Virus record (IMG/VR): IMGVR_UViG_3300009183_000269
Coordinates: 1-29,404 of that record
Direction: 5' to 3' (one strand)
Source: a virus
DNA length: 29,404 nucleotides
The position numbers and the translations under genes were made by a program. Below are positions 1-5,152 of this stretch, piece after piece. The notes under the pieces are model-generated. The model saw only the letters and a program-made list of their open reading frames with translations. It was not told the DNA's origin and ran no database searches. The stretch's first letter is position 1, and each line of letters begins with the position of its first letter.

Positions 1-570
1 GAAGCTATCTAGGTACTCATACTGAGCCTTGCAGTCTTTAACAGCCGCTGAAGCCCCATTACGGATGCTCACAGTAGGCCACTTGCTGCCTGTCATCTGA
101 TACGAAGCTAGGGCATCTAGTTCACCTTCGACAATGGTGATGTACTTACCTTCTTTCTGAAACAAAGACTGTCCGAAAAGTGTCGCTTTCTGAAAGTTTC
201 CGGCGATGGAGAATGTCTTGTTCTCTACAGATCGAATCTTCTCAGCTACCTTCAAGCCTGTCTCATCAAAGTAAGGATAGTAGTGCTTCCCTGTCTCCTG
301 TGTGACACCGAAGAACTCACAGGTTTCCCTGACGATCCCTCTGTCCACTATGGCCTTCACTTCCCCTTGTGTCTTCATTTGAAATACCTTTGTTGTCTGT
401 TGTTTATACGCAACAGGCTCATCATTTGAGCTATTGACGTAGTTATGACAAGCATGACAGTATGAATGCCCATCGTCATAGAGTGAGTTCGCGTCTGAGC
501 TACCACAATGGTCACAAGAGGTGTGACGTAGGAACTTAGACGCTACCTTGAGGTTACCCGTAGTAATCAT
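1..570 (-). CDS. T7 gp4-like DNA primase-helicase, N-terminal part (cut by window edge)
   Basis: The first 190 codons are present and the reading frame is open to base 1, so the C-terminal part, including any helicase domain, lies outside the window. Translation of the minus strand shows a zinc-binding domain with Cys19-x2-Cys22 and Cys38-x2-Cys41, the same arrangement as the T7 gp4 primase. A TOPRIM motif IVEGELDALA follows (E148 is the expected metal-binding glutamate), and then a stretch ending SIRNGASAAVKDC that closely parallels T7 gp4. By family knowledge the protein makes RNA primers and unwinds DNA at the fork. The start at 570 has AAGGAG about 10 nt upstream; an in-frame ATG at 579 is only 1 nt from that site and less likely. 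The gene overlaps the end of the upstream zinc-motif gene, suggesting translational coupling. Confidence 0.92.
   Translation of the reverse strand, partial: MITTGNLKVASKFLRHTSCDHCGSSDANSLYDDGHSYCHACHNYVNSSNDEPVAYKQQTTKVFQMKTQGEVKAIVDRGIVRETCEFFGVTQETGKHYYPYFDETGLKVAEKIRSVENKTFSIAGNFQKATLFGQSLFQKEGKYITIVEGELDALASYQMTGSKWPTVSIRNGASAAVKDCKAQYEYLDSF
398..415. repeat. TGTTG-N8-CAACA dyad inside the primase gene
   Basis: TGTTGTTTATACGCAACA, perfect arms with the same 8-nt spacing as the intergenic copies. It is coding on the minus strand (residues around PVAYKQQ of the primase-helicase), so selection at the protein level could explain it, but the match to the intergenic element is striking. Confidence 0.4.
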
Positions 571-730
571 CGCAATCATTCTCCTTGTCTACTGGTTCAT
601 CACCTGTGCCTCCACAATGGTAGCAACTAGAACCATCGTACATGCCCTCGCCTGAGCCATTACAGACATGGCAGTAATCAAACTCGTCTATCTCATCGGT
701 GTAGTCTTCATTGTCTTCATCGTGTTCCAT
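554..730 (-). CDS. Small acidic protein with DnaJ-type CxxCxGxG zinc motifs
   Basis: A 58-residue, very acidic protein. It carries CHVCNGSG and CYHCGGTG, two CxxCxGxG repeats like those of the DnaJ cysteine-rich domain, which together would bind one zinc. I chose the ATG at 730 because AAGGAG sits about 10 nt upstream; an upstream ATG at 772 in the same frame would add 14 residues inside the preceding gene. It overlaps the preceding gene by 14 nt and the primase start by 17 nt. Function is not recognised. Its place directly before the primase suggests a replication accessory or regulatory role, but that is inference. Confidence 0.75.
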   Translation of the reverse strand: MEHDEDNEDYTDEIDEFDYCHVCNGSGEGMYDGSSCYHCGGTGDEPVDKENDCDDYYG

Positions 731-872
731 TTTTGGGAAACTCCTTCTTAATCCATCTATCAAAGTTAGCATCTACTTCGCTAGGCTTTAACCGCTTCTT
801 ATGGTGTGATCGCTTAGGTGGCACTGGTGTCCATGTAGGCCACGGAGCATTGGGTACAAGTATTGTCTTCAT
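717..872 (-). CDS. Hypothetical 51-aa basic, proline-rich early protein
   Basis: A 51-codon frame starting MKTILVPNAPWPTWTPVPPK, followed by a basic segment (KRSHHKKRLKP) and ending KKEFPKNGTR. A GGGAG ribosome site lies 8 nt before the ATG. It fills the space between the flanking genes and overlaps the next gene by 14 nt, the packing seen through the whole early block. No family is recognised. The basic centre would suit nucleic-acid contact, but this is a guess. Confidence 0.6.
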   Translation of the reverse strand: MKTILVPNAPWPTWTPVPPKRSHHKKRLKPSEVDANFDRWIKKEFPKNGTR

Positions 873-924
873 TGTTTATGCTCCCGTCTTGGTAACAAAA
901 GATTGAGAATGTAATTTAGTACGC

Positions 925-1134
925 TCATAGCTTCACATCCTCCCACTTAGACAAGTCCTTGATGATGTCCGCTAGAACGGTCTCAGACAGCCCTTTATAG
1001 GCTTGGTAGCCTTGGGTAGCTGCCTTGAGACTTTCGAGCATCTGACAGGCTTCTAAGCCCTTCAGAGCATACTTGTGAGCCATGACCTGCTCAGGTTTAG
1101 ACAAGTCATACGTTAATGTTGCTGTACCAGACAT
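925..1134 (-). CDS. Hypothetical 69-aa early protein
   Basis: A predicted helical protein beginning MSGTATLTYDLSKPEQVMAH, with a second helix rich in Leu, Lys and Glu. The ATG at 1134 has GAAAGG about 7 nt upstream; a GTG at 1155 in frame would add seven residues but has a weaker context. Phages often carry a protein of this kind, with a DLSKPEQ-like start, near replication genes, but I cannot name a function. It ends in KLSKWEDVKL-like charged residues, and there is no signal peptide or TM segment. Confidence 0.7.
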   Translation of the reverse strand: MSGTATLTYDLSKPEQVMAHKYALKGLEACQMLESLKAATQGYQAYKGLSETVLADIIKDLSKWEDVKL

Positions 1135-1151
1135 ATAAATACCTTTCTCTG

Positions 1152-1208
1152 TCACTTAAGTGACACCTTGATTAAAGTTAAGACAAAGACAAACAAAGAT
1201 ATCACCAT
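1152..1208 (-). CDS. Candidate 18-aa hydrophobic micro-ORF
   Basis: MVISLFVFVLTLIKVSLK. The ATG overlaps the last codons of the upstream gene, and GGGGAG sits 5 nt before it, a better ribosome site than many larger genes here have. The peptide is almost wholly hydrophobic with two lysines at its end, as expected of a small membrane peptide. Its short length means chance cannot be excluded. Confidence 0.35.
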   Translation of the reverse strand: MVISLFVFVLTLIKVSLK

Positions 1209-1372
1209 TGTTTCTCCCCCATTGCAGTTCTTAAGTCCCCTATGACTTTATCCCATCCGTAAATGACAATCAATTCAACAAAAGCATTCATTGTATGGAC
1301 ATAGTGGAATTCTTCGTTCATTAGAGTCTGTTCTCTAATTTCTTCATCGTTTGTAGACATAAAATCTTTCAT
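1202..1372 (-). CDS. Hypothetical 56-aa early protein
   Basis: The frame runs from MKDFMSTNDEEIREQTLMNE to GDLRTAMGEKQW. It is acidic in its first half with a hydrophobic centre (FVELIVIYGWDKVIGDL) that reads as an amphipathic helix rather than a clear TM segment. AGGGG lies 6 nt before the ATG, matching the ribosome sites of several neighbours. It is not a recognised family; the C-terminal GWDKVIGDLR pattern should be searchable in other podophages. Confidence 0.65.
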   Translation of the reverse strand: MKDFMSTNDEEIREQTLMNEEFHYVHTMNAFVELIVIYGWDKVIGDLRTAMGEKQW

Positions 1373-1443
1373 GTTGTACCCCTATTAACTTTAAAGTAGT
1401 TTTAAAGATAGACAATAAAGTAGTATTTACTTTAATGTCTGCT

Positions 1444-1719
1444 TTAATGTTCTTCATGTTCATCATAGTCTCTATAGTTCTCTATAGTATCTATAATGAT
1501 GTCATGAAGTCCTGTAGAATCCCCTGTGTCCGCAATATCGTCATCTTCATCGGTGTCGAAGTCCTGTTCTGTCATCAATGCTCGATTGTCGATTGTAGGA
1601 ATGATTGTCTTCACATCTTCAAAACAAACTTTACATAAGTCTAAGAACTGAAATGTAATGGCGTGTTTTCGTGTCGCTTCAAAATCAGATAGCAGACGAT
1701 CGCAGTTTACGCAGTGCAT
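1444..1719 (-). CDS. Small two-CxxC zinc protein with acidic tail
   Basis: A 91-residue protein starting MHCVNCDRLLSDFEATRK, with Cys3-x2-Cys6 and Cys29-x2-Cys32, a classic four-cysteine zinc ribbon in its first 35 residues. The second half is strongly acidic (clusters of D and E), ending YDEHEEH. AGAGG lies 6 nt before the ATG. Similar small zinc proteins with a DFEATRK-like segment occur in the early regions of T7-like phages. The combination of zinc ribbon and acidic tail suggests a protein-binding or DNA-mimic role, but this is inference. Confidence 0.75.
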   Translation of the reverse strand: MHCVNCDRLLSDFEATRKHAITFQFLDLCKVCFEDVKTIIPTIDNRALMTEQDFDTDEDDDIADTGDSTGLHDIIIDTIENYRDYDEHEEH

Positions 1720-1820
1720 TTATAGCCTCTCTATTCAAGTTGAACATGGTTGCCTAGGTGCAGATATTACCCTACTTCTATTAGAGCCTTCTAGACCCCT
1801 TTAAAGCCTTCCTAGAGGCA
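1720..1820. other. Short early-operon gap with a direct repeat
   Basis: About 100 nt between two early genes. On the minus strand it contains TCTAGGAAGGCT and, some 21 nt later, TCTAGAAGGCT, an imperfect direct repeat separated by TTAAAGGGG. No gene with a convincing ribosome site was found. Its role is unknown; it could be RNA-processing or regulatory sequence. Confidence 0.3.
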
Positions 1821-2015
1821 TTAGAACCGATATGGCCCCTCACTTTTAGAGTAATCCTCTACCAACTTCTGCCTTATGTCTTCTAGTTCACTGATAACAT
1901 CAGCTAAGAAGTCCATTTTAGTCACCCATCCACAATCATCATAATTGCTTCTAAGTTTTACAAAACCTTCACCCAATGAATCATCCCACATTAGGGACAG
2001 TAATGCGTATTTCAT
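1821..2015 (-). CDS. Hypothetical 64-aa early protein
   Basis: MKYALLSLMWDDSLGEGFVK begins a mixed-charge protein with a C-terminal helix (DVISELEDIRQKLVEDYSKS). GAAAG precedes the ATG by about 7 nt. It starts 3 nt after the stop of the upstream 41-aa gene, so the two are probably translated together. No motif or family is recognised. Confidence 0.65.
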   Translation of the reverse strand: MKYALLSLMWDDSLGEGFVKLRSNYDDCGWVTKMDFLADVISELEDIRQKLVEDYSKSEGPYRF

Positions 2016-2018
2016 GGT

Positions 2019-2144
2019 TTATCTTTCAATCATAGGTGCATCAGGCACTTTAGCCCTTTGCTGTTGATCATACTCTCGCTGTTGTTCAGGCGTCCACGGC
2101 TTAGGCGGACACTCAGATGGGAAAGGCCAATAGGAATCTACCAT
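2019..2144 (-). CDS. Hypothetical 41-aa Pro/Gln-rich early protein
   Basis: MVDSYWPFPSECPPKPWTPE, then EQQREYDQQQRAKVPDAP. A strong GGAGG lies 4 nt before the ATG. The frame fills the gap between larger genes exactly, and its stop is 3 nt from the next start. The sequence is low in hydrophobic residues and likely disordered. Function unknown. Confidence 0.6.
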   Translation of the reverse strand: MVDSYWPFPSECPPKPWTPEQQREYDQQQRAKVPDAPMIER

Positions 2145-2197
2145 AAATCCTCCGCTATGATAAAGTCAATACAATAGCAAATGAGAATCATTGTCAT
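2138..2197 (-). CDS. Candidate 19-aa hydrophobic micro-ORF
   Basis: MTMILICYCIDFIIAEDLW. Its ATG overlaps the TGA of the upstream gene (ATGA junction), GGGAG lies 7 nt upstream, and its stop overlaps the start of the next gene. It is the second very short hydrophobic frame in this operon with a good ribosome site. It may encode a membrane peptide or simply couple translation between its neighbours. Confidence 0.35.
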   Translation of the reverse strand: MTMILICYCIDFIIAEDLW

Positions 2198-2433
2198 TTA
2201 GATGCTCCCCATTTCAGCGAAGGGAACGATTCTAATGGGTGTTTACCATCGAAAAAGGCATCTTGAAGCAATGTCGAATCCGTGTCTAGATCGACATAGA
2301 TGGTCATAGGTGCGAAATTGTGTCTCTCATAAGCCAAATCGTAAGCCATTGCCTCAGATTCTGCCTCAATGGTGTAGTCGCTGTGATAATTGCCGTTAGT
2401 GTCTTCCACATAGACATTGTAGGTTTTAATCAT
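2194..2433 (-). CDS. Hypothetical 79-aa early protein
   Basis: Starts MIKTYNVYVEDTNGNYHSDY, continues with TIEAESEAMAYDLAYERH and ends LKWGASK. The pattern of a short beta strand, an EAES motif and a helix resembles small phage proteins that adopt a compact alpha-beta fold, but no named family can be assigned. I chose the ATG at 2433 because GGGGG is 6 nt upstream; a longer in-frame version to 2514 would bury the preceding gene. It overlaps the preceding gene by 8 nt. Confidence 0.7.
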   Translation of the reverse strand: MIKTYNVYVEDTNGNYHSDYTIEAESEAMAYDLAYERHNFAPMTIYVDLDTDSTLLQDAFFDGKHPLESFPSLKWGASK

Positions 2434-2578
2434 TAATGACCCCCTGTGCTTTGGTTTCCTGTTGTGCATAGTCAAAGATGTCAAAGGCGACATAATTGAC
2501 CCCTTCATCGTCAACCCTCAGGATTAGATCGTAATCTTTCCCATCAAGGGTGAATTGAATGTGTTTATCTTCTCTCAT
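2426..2578 (-). CDS. Hypothetical 50-aa early protein
   Basis: MREDKHIQFTLDGKDYDLIL is followed by RVDDEGVNYVAFDIFDYAQQ, a strand-rich, acidic small protein. The ATG at 2578 has TGGGG 6 nt upstream and follows the previous stop by 1 nt (TAACATG). In-frame ATGs at 2590 and 2608 lie inside the upstream gene, the one at 2608 also with an AGAGG. Function unknown. Confidence 0.6.
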   Translation of the reverse strand: MREDKHIQFTLDGKDYDLILRVDDEGVNYVAFDIFDYAQQETKAQGVIND

Positions 2579-2579
2579 G

Positions 2580-2747
2580 TTATGCCCCATATGCTTCAAT
2601 GTAATCATCTACGGCCTCTTGTGCCGTTTCTGTGCCGATATACCATTCAGGCTTAGTGTCTAGCACATCTTGGGCATCTTCTACGGTAAACACTAGCCCC
2701 AAGGTAGAGGCGTAATCAATTATCTCTTGAATTGTCGGTTGTTTCAT
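2580..2747 (-). CDS. Hypothetical 55-aa acidic early protein
   Basis: MKQPTIQEIIDYASTLGLVF begins a predicted all-helical protein, continuing TVEDAQDVLDTKPEWYIGTE and ending DDYIEAYGA. GGGG lies 9 nt before the ATG. It sits between two supported genes with a 1-nt gap downstream and 4 nt upstream. No family is recognised. Confidence 0.65.
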   Translation of the reverse strand: MKQPTIQEIIDYASTLGLVFTVEDAQDVLDTKPEWYIGTETAQEAVDDYIEAYGA

Positions 2748-2751
2748 GATG

Positions 2752-2997
2752 TCATTCCCCTAGGTGGTAAGTTAAATTGTCGATCGAATCCATGCAATTA
2801 TCCCATTCCCTGAAATAATCTAAGTCTGTCACATCAGCATAAGCATTCAAAGCAGGTGAATACTTCTGTAGTACTTTATTCATTTCAGACATCAATGCCT
2901 TCAATTCGTCACGTGTTGATGCTAGTTCGTCAGCTAATGGGTTGCCTTCGCGCCACAATCGGCGCTCTAATTCAATAAAATCACGATTGTTTAGCAT
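2752..2997 (-). CDS. Hypothetical 81-aa helical early protein
   Basis: The sequence starts MLNNRDFIELERRLWREGNP and contains a likely coiled segment (LASTRDELKALMSEMNKVLQ). A strong GGAGG lies 8 nt upstream. It overlaps the end of the preceding gene by 7 nt. No catalytic motif, no TM segment; function unknown. Confidence 0.7.
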   Translation of the reverse strand: MLNNRDFIELERRLWREGNPLADELASTRDELKALMSEMNKVLQKYSPALNAYADVTDLDYFREWDNCMDSIDNLTYHLGE

Positions 2998-3233
2998 TCT
3001 TTAATCCTCCGCGCGTCTGTTACATGGATAATTTGAAAGTGATCCTCAAAGTATTGTTTATTCTCAGCAACAATCCTTTCATGAAGCTTACGCCCCAAGC
3101 GAATTAGATCCTCCGCTTCCTCATAGGTTAAACCCTTATGCTCTGAAAATGTCGTCATTGTCAAATAATCGTTAATGTATTCGAGATATGCGTCTTGAAT
3201 TGTCTCTTTAAGTGTAGGTTTACGTTTAGCCAT
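2991..3233 (-). CDS. Hypothetical 80-aa early protein
   Basis: A helical, charged protein beginning MAKRKPTLKETIQDAYLEYI, with KGLTYEEAEDLIRLGRKLHE in the middle. The ATG at 3233 has AAGGGG 7 nt upstream. The frame extends to 3239 but the later ATG has the right ribosome-site distance. Its start follows the stop of the preceding gene directly. Function unknown. Confidence 0.7.
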   Translation of the reverse strand: MAKRKPTLKETIQDAYLEYINDYLTMTTFSEHKGLTYEEAEDLIRLGRKLHERIVAENKQYFEDHFQIIHVTDARRIKEC

Positions 3234-3235
3234 TA

Positions 3236-3571
3236 TCAAACCCCTTGAAAAGTATTGTTTAAACCGATTTTAAGGGCGTTTTTAGCCGCTTTTTTGCTTT
3301 TCTTATGTGCATGATACGTCCGAACACTTTCACGCCACTTTAGCGCGAATCCTAGTGGCTTTGGAGACAATTCATCCAATAGGTTTACAATACGTAATGG
3401 CGCACCATAGTAATATGGCCCCATATCTTCGCCTAATTCCTTATATCCGAATTCGCCCCTTCGCAGTGTCCAGCGACATATCATCCCATAAACCCGTTTT
3501 ATCCCTTCTGGGTTTGTTGATTCGATAACCGCATACCATACCCGTCCGCGCATAGATTGATCAAGTTTCAA
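3236..3571 (-). CDS. DUF6927-like small protein
   Basis: A basic protein of 105-111 residues. The segment FGYKELGEDMGPYYYGAPLR, followed by IVNLL and WRESVR, resembles from memory the pattern (GYKDMxExMGPxxxxCPxxILxLL...WRxxCR) of proteins labelled DUF6927 on plasmids and phages; the family function is unknown to me. The C-terminus is very basic (HAHKKSKKAAKNALK), consistent with nucleic-acid binding. The start is uncertain: TTG at 3571 overlaps the upstream mini-frame and has only a weak GGTAAG, while the ATG at 3553 (MRGRVWYAVIES) lacks a clear ribosome site. Confidence 0.65.
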   Translation of the reverse strand: MKLDQSMRGRVWYAVIESTNPEGIKRVYGMICRWTLRRGEFGYKELGEDMGPYYYGAPLRIVNLLDELSPKPLGFALKWRESVRTYHAHKKSKKAAKNALKIGLNNTFQGV

Positions 3572-3638
3572 TGTAACGTAGTGGCTTACCGATTGATTCT
3601 TTAAGTACTTTTTTAGATTCGTAGTTGAAAACTAGCAT
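3561..3638 (-). CDS. 25-aa mini-ORF resembling the N-terminus of a longer phage protein
   Basis: MLVFNYESKKVLKESIGKPL then RYIET and a stop. GAAGGA lies about 9 nt before the ATG. From memory, the start (NYxxKKxLKExIGxPLxYxET) matches a family of roughly 60-70-aa phage proteins that normally continue past YIETS with an FGxEY-like segment. Here it stops there and the frame of the next gene takes over, so it may be a truncated copy or a remnant of a deletion or frameshift. Confidence 0.4.
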   Translation of the reverse strand: MLVFNYESKKVLKESIGKPLRYIET

Positions 3639-3722
3639 ATGTGCTTATCCTTCGCAAGTTATCGGGCAAAGTTACCCCGTAAACCCTAGAATTAAGGGCT
3701 TACAGTGTAGATCTACAGTGGC
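3639..3722. other. Non-coding early gap with inverted repeats
   Basis: Contains a perfect 12-bp palindrome TGTAGATCTACA (about 3704-3715), flanked by a direct repeat of ACAGTG, and a stem around CCCTAGAATTAAGGG. No T-run follows either structure on the minus strand, so they are not clear terminators. Possible operator or RNA-processing site. Confidence 0.3.
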
Positions 3723-3869
3723 TTAAAATCTAGCGATATATTCCGCTTCAATTAAGCCATATGATCCCGATTGTTTAAGTTTAGCCATTAGATCCGGATA
3801 TTCGTAAGACATAATCTTGAAAATTTCAATGTGCTTAGTGTTCAAATTGTGCGCTTGAATTCTATACAT
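3723..3869 (-). CDS. Hypothetical 48-aa early protein
   Basis: MYRIQAHNLNTKHIEIFKIM begins a small, mixed-charge helical protein ending EAEYIARF. AAGGGG lies 6 nt before the ATG, the same ribosome site as at 4723 and 3233. It follows the 242-aa gene with an 11-nt gap. No known family. Confidence 0.65.
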   Translation of the reverse strand: MYRIQAHNLNTKHIEIFKIMSYEYPDLMAKLKQSGSYGLIEAEYIARF

Positions 3870-3879
3870 GGTAAACCCC

Positions 3880-4608
3880 TTAGTTAACTACGAAACCAGT
3901 ATTGTCACGTTTTGCGGCGCCCTTAGCGTATAAGCCTACAATTACCCCTTGATCATCCAAGTGTCTTACGTCCGAATTGTCTCCGGACACTACGCGAATA
4001 CCCTTGAATGACAATGGGATATTTTCAATTTTACGGAAAACAACCGCCATTCGCATACCCTTCGATTGTGCTTTTTGGACATAAGGGGCAAAAGTAGAGA
4101 CACCACTGTAAGAGAATGTTAAATCATAGTTTACGGGCAAATCTTTGCGGTTTGCGTCCTTCGTATAATCGTAGAATTGCACTGTAGGGAATGCTTCGAA
4201 GATATTAGCGTACGGTACCCCGTCAATCGTTACTGGTATTGTCTCCCATCGAATGTCACTGGTTCCGTTCAATCGTACTAATGGATCTAGTTTTTTAGCA
4301 TATGCTTTTTTGATCAAACTTTGGACATTCTTAACTAGTTGATCCATGAATTCTGCACGTGCTTCGAAAAAGTACAGTGTCTTATCTATGCGTGATTGTT
4401 GAACGCTATTGAATGCACCACGTCCGGCACTGTAGAGACATGCCACCGCACATTGTGCCTTATGCGCCATCGAACATGTATTGTACTTAGTAGTATTTGC
4501 GGGCGCGAGATAGAGAATACCAGTTAAGTACCCGATCTTCTCGCCCTTGATTGTTTTGCTATCTGCAGAGATAGAGAGAAGGTTTTTAGATTTCTTGAAT
4601 GTAGTCAT
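3880..4608 (-). CDS. Gp88/DUF7227-like early protein
   Basis: A 242-residue soluble protein with an N-terminal segment NLLSISADSKT...GYLTGILYLAPA followed by Cys45, Cys53 and Cys57 in the order C-x7-C-x3-C, ending CLYSAGRG. From memory this is the layout of the mycobacteriophage Gp88 / DUF7227 family (a C...C...CY segment following a short N-terminal strand region), whose function is not established. The clustered cysteines could hold a metal or iron-sulfur centre; no SAM-binding motif can be confirmed by eye. The rest is alpha-beta without TM segments. AAGGA lies about 10 nt before the ATG. It is the largest complete gene of the early operon and close to its promoter end, so it is probably expressed early. 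Confidence 0.7.
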   Translation of the reverse strand: MTTFKKSKNLLSISADSKTIKGEKIGYLTGILYLAPANTTKYNTCSMAHKAQCAVACLYSAGRGAFNSVQQSRIDKTLYFFEARAEFMDQLVKNVQSLIKKAYAKKLDPLVRLNGTSDIRWETIPVTIDGVPYANIFEAFPTVQFYDYTKDANRKDLPVNYDLTFSYSGVSTFAPYVQKAQSKGMRMAVVFRKIENIPLSFKGIRVVSGDNSDVRHLDDQGVIVGLYAKGAAKRDNTGFVVN

Positions 4609-4645
4609 GATGTATCGATCCTTGATAAGTGAGTGAATGATTAGT

Positions 4646-4723
4646 TTATGCGGTTAACCAAATAACCACAATAGCGATAAACCCTAAGACATAAATAATT
4701 TTATCTGTTACTTGATTGTGCAT
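4646..4723 (-). CDS. 25-aa single-TM micro-protein, first gene of the early operon
   Basis: MHNQVTDKIIYVLGFIAIVV then IWLTA. Residues 8-24 form one hydrophobic TM-like helix after a short polar N-terminus. AAGGGG lies 6 nt before the ATG, identical in type to several neighbours, which makes it more than a chance frame. It is the most promoter-proximal leftward gene seen. Function unknown; a membrane-modifying early peptide is possible. Confidence 0.55.
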   Translation of the reverse strand: MHNQVTDKIIYVLGFIAIVVIWLTA

Positions 4724-4742
4724 GTTAAGCCCCTTGATTGTG

Positions 4743-4751
4743 TGTTGATAA
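4743..4751 (-). promoter_or_regulatory. DnaA-box-like 9-mer
   Basis: Minus strand TTATCAACA, one mismatch from the TTATNCACA DnaA box. The same 9-mer recurs at 4916-4924. Short motif, so chance is possible. Confidence 0.25.
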
Positions 4752-4850
4752 CGTAGTTTATATTGCACGATGTATGCCAACTAAGATTTTGTAGTACTGC
4801 AGTATTACTTATAGGATATACGTTGATATTATGTAACCTATTGTCTTATG

Positions 4851-4870
4851 TGTTGTTTTTATGCAACACT
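4851..4870. repeat. TGTTG-N8-CAACA dyad, copy 1
   Basis: TGTTGTTTTTATGCAACACT. Perfect inverted arms TGTTG/CAACA around 8 nt. Related copies lie at 4967, 5056 and 5085, and a perfect-arm copy at 398-415 in the primase gene. Looks like an operator, iteron or phage-specific promoter element. Confidence 0.6.
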
Positions 4871-4915
4871 ATTGATGCACTAATATGATGCATTTATGCC
4901 CCATAATGAATAAAC

Positions 4916-4924
4916 TGTTGATAA
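4916..4924 (-). promoter_or_regulatory. DnaA-box-like 9-mer (second copy)
   Basis: Minus strand TTATCAACA, identical to the copy at 4743-4751, in the same orientation within the same non-coding region. Confidence 0.25.
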
Positions 4925-4966
4925 CTTTTAACTGTTTTGGTGCAGATTTGCTTACACGAAACTGAC

Positions 4967-4986
4967 TGTTGTTTTTATACCACACT
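4967..4986. repeat. TGTTG-N8-CAACA dyad, copy 2 (one arm degenerate)
   Basis: TGTTGTTTTTATACCACACT, 18 of 20 bases identical to copy 1 and placed 116 nt from it. The right arm is CCACA rather than CAACA. Followed by TCAGAGACT, similar to the flank of copy 3. Confidence 0.55.
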
Positions 4987-5055
4987 TCAGAGACTAGGTG
5001 TTTACCCTTAGATCTAAATAGTTATACTAAATAGGTGCTACATAGCTACTCACAC

Positions 5056-5075
5056 TGTCTCTTTTTAGCAACACT
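5056..5075. repeat. TGTTG-N8-CAACA dyad, degenerate copy
   Basis: TGTCTCTTTTTAGCAACACT keeps the right half (GCAACACT) exactly and about 15 of 20 positions overall. The left arm is changed, so only one half-site is intact. The following TCATAGCACT resembles the flank of copies 2 and 3. Confidence 0.4.
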
Positions 5076-5084
5076 TCATAGCAC

Positions 5085-5104
5085 TGTTGTGTAAATACAA
5101 CACT
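5085..5104. repeat. TGTTG-N8-CAACA dyad, copy 3
   Basis: TGTTGTGTAAATACAACACT, perfect TGTTG/CAACA arms with an 8-nt centre, 118 nt from copy 2. The bases after it (TCACTGACT) resemble those after copy 2. Confidence 0.6.
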
Positions 5105-5125
5105 TCACTGACTGCTGAGTCATTA

Positions 5126-5143
5126 GCGAATGATTCTCATTAG
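5126..5143. promoter_or_regulatory. Short dyad AATGATTCTCATT (Fur-box-like half)
   Basis: AATGATTCTCATT at 5129-5141 is the exact reverse complement of AATGAGAATCATT at 2180-2192. The latter extends to TGAGAATCATTGTCA, close to the Fur 7-1-7 consensus TGATAATNATTATCA. Meaning uncertain. Confidence 0.2.
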
Positions 5144-5152
5144 TACTTGATA

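Noticed and set aside
4817-4845. Leftward sigma70 promoter near TATAAG in the control region
   Set aside because: The -10 candidate is acceptable, but the sequence 17 nt upstream (TTACAT) matches only two of six consensus -35 positions.
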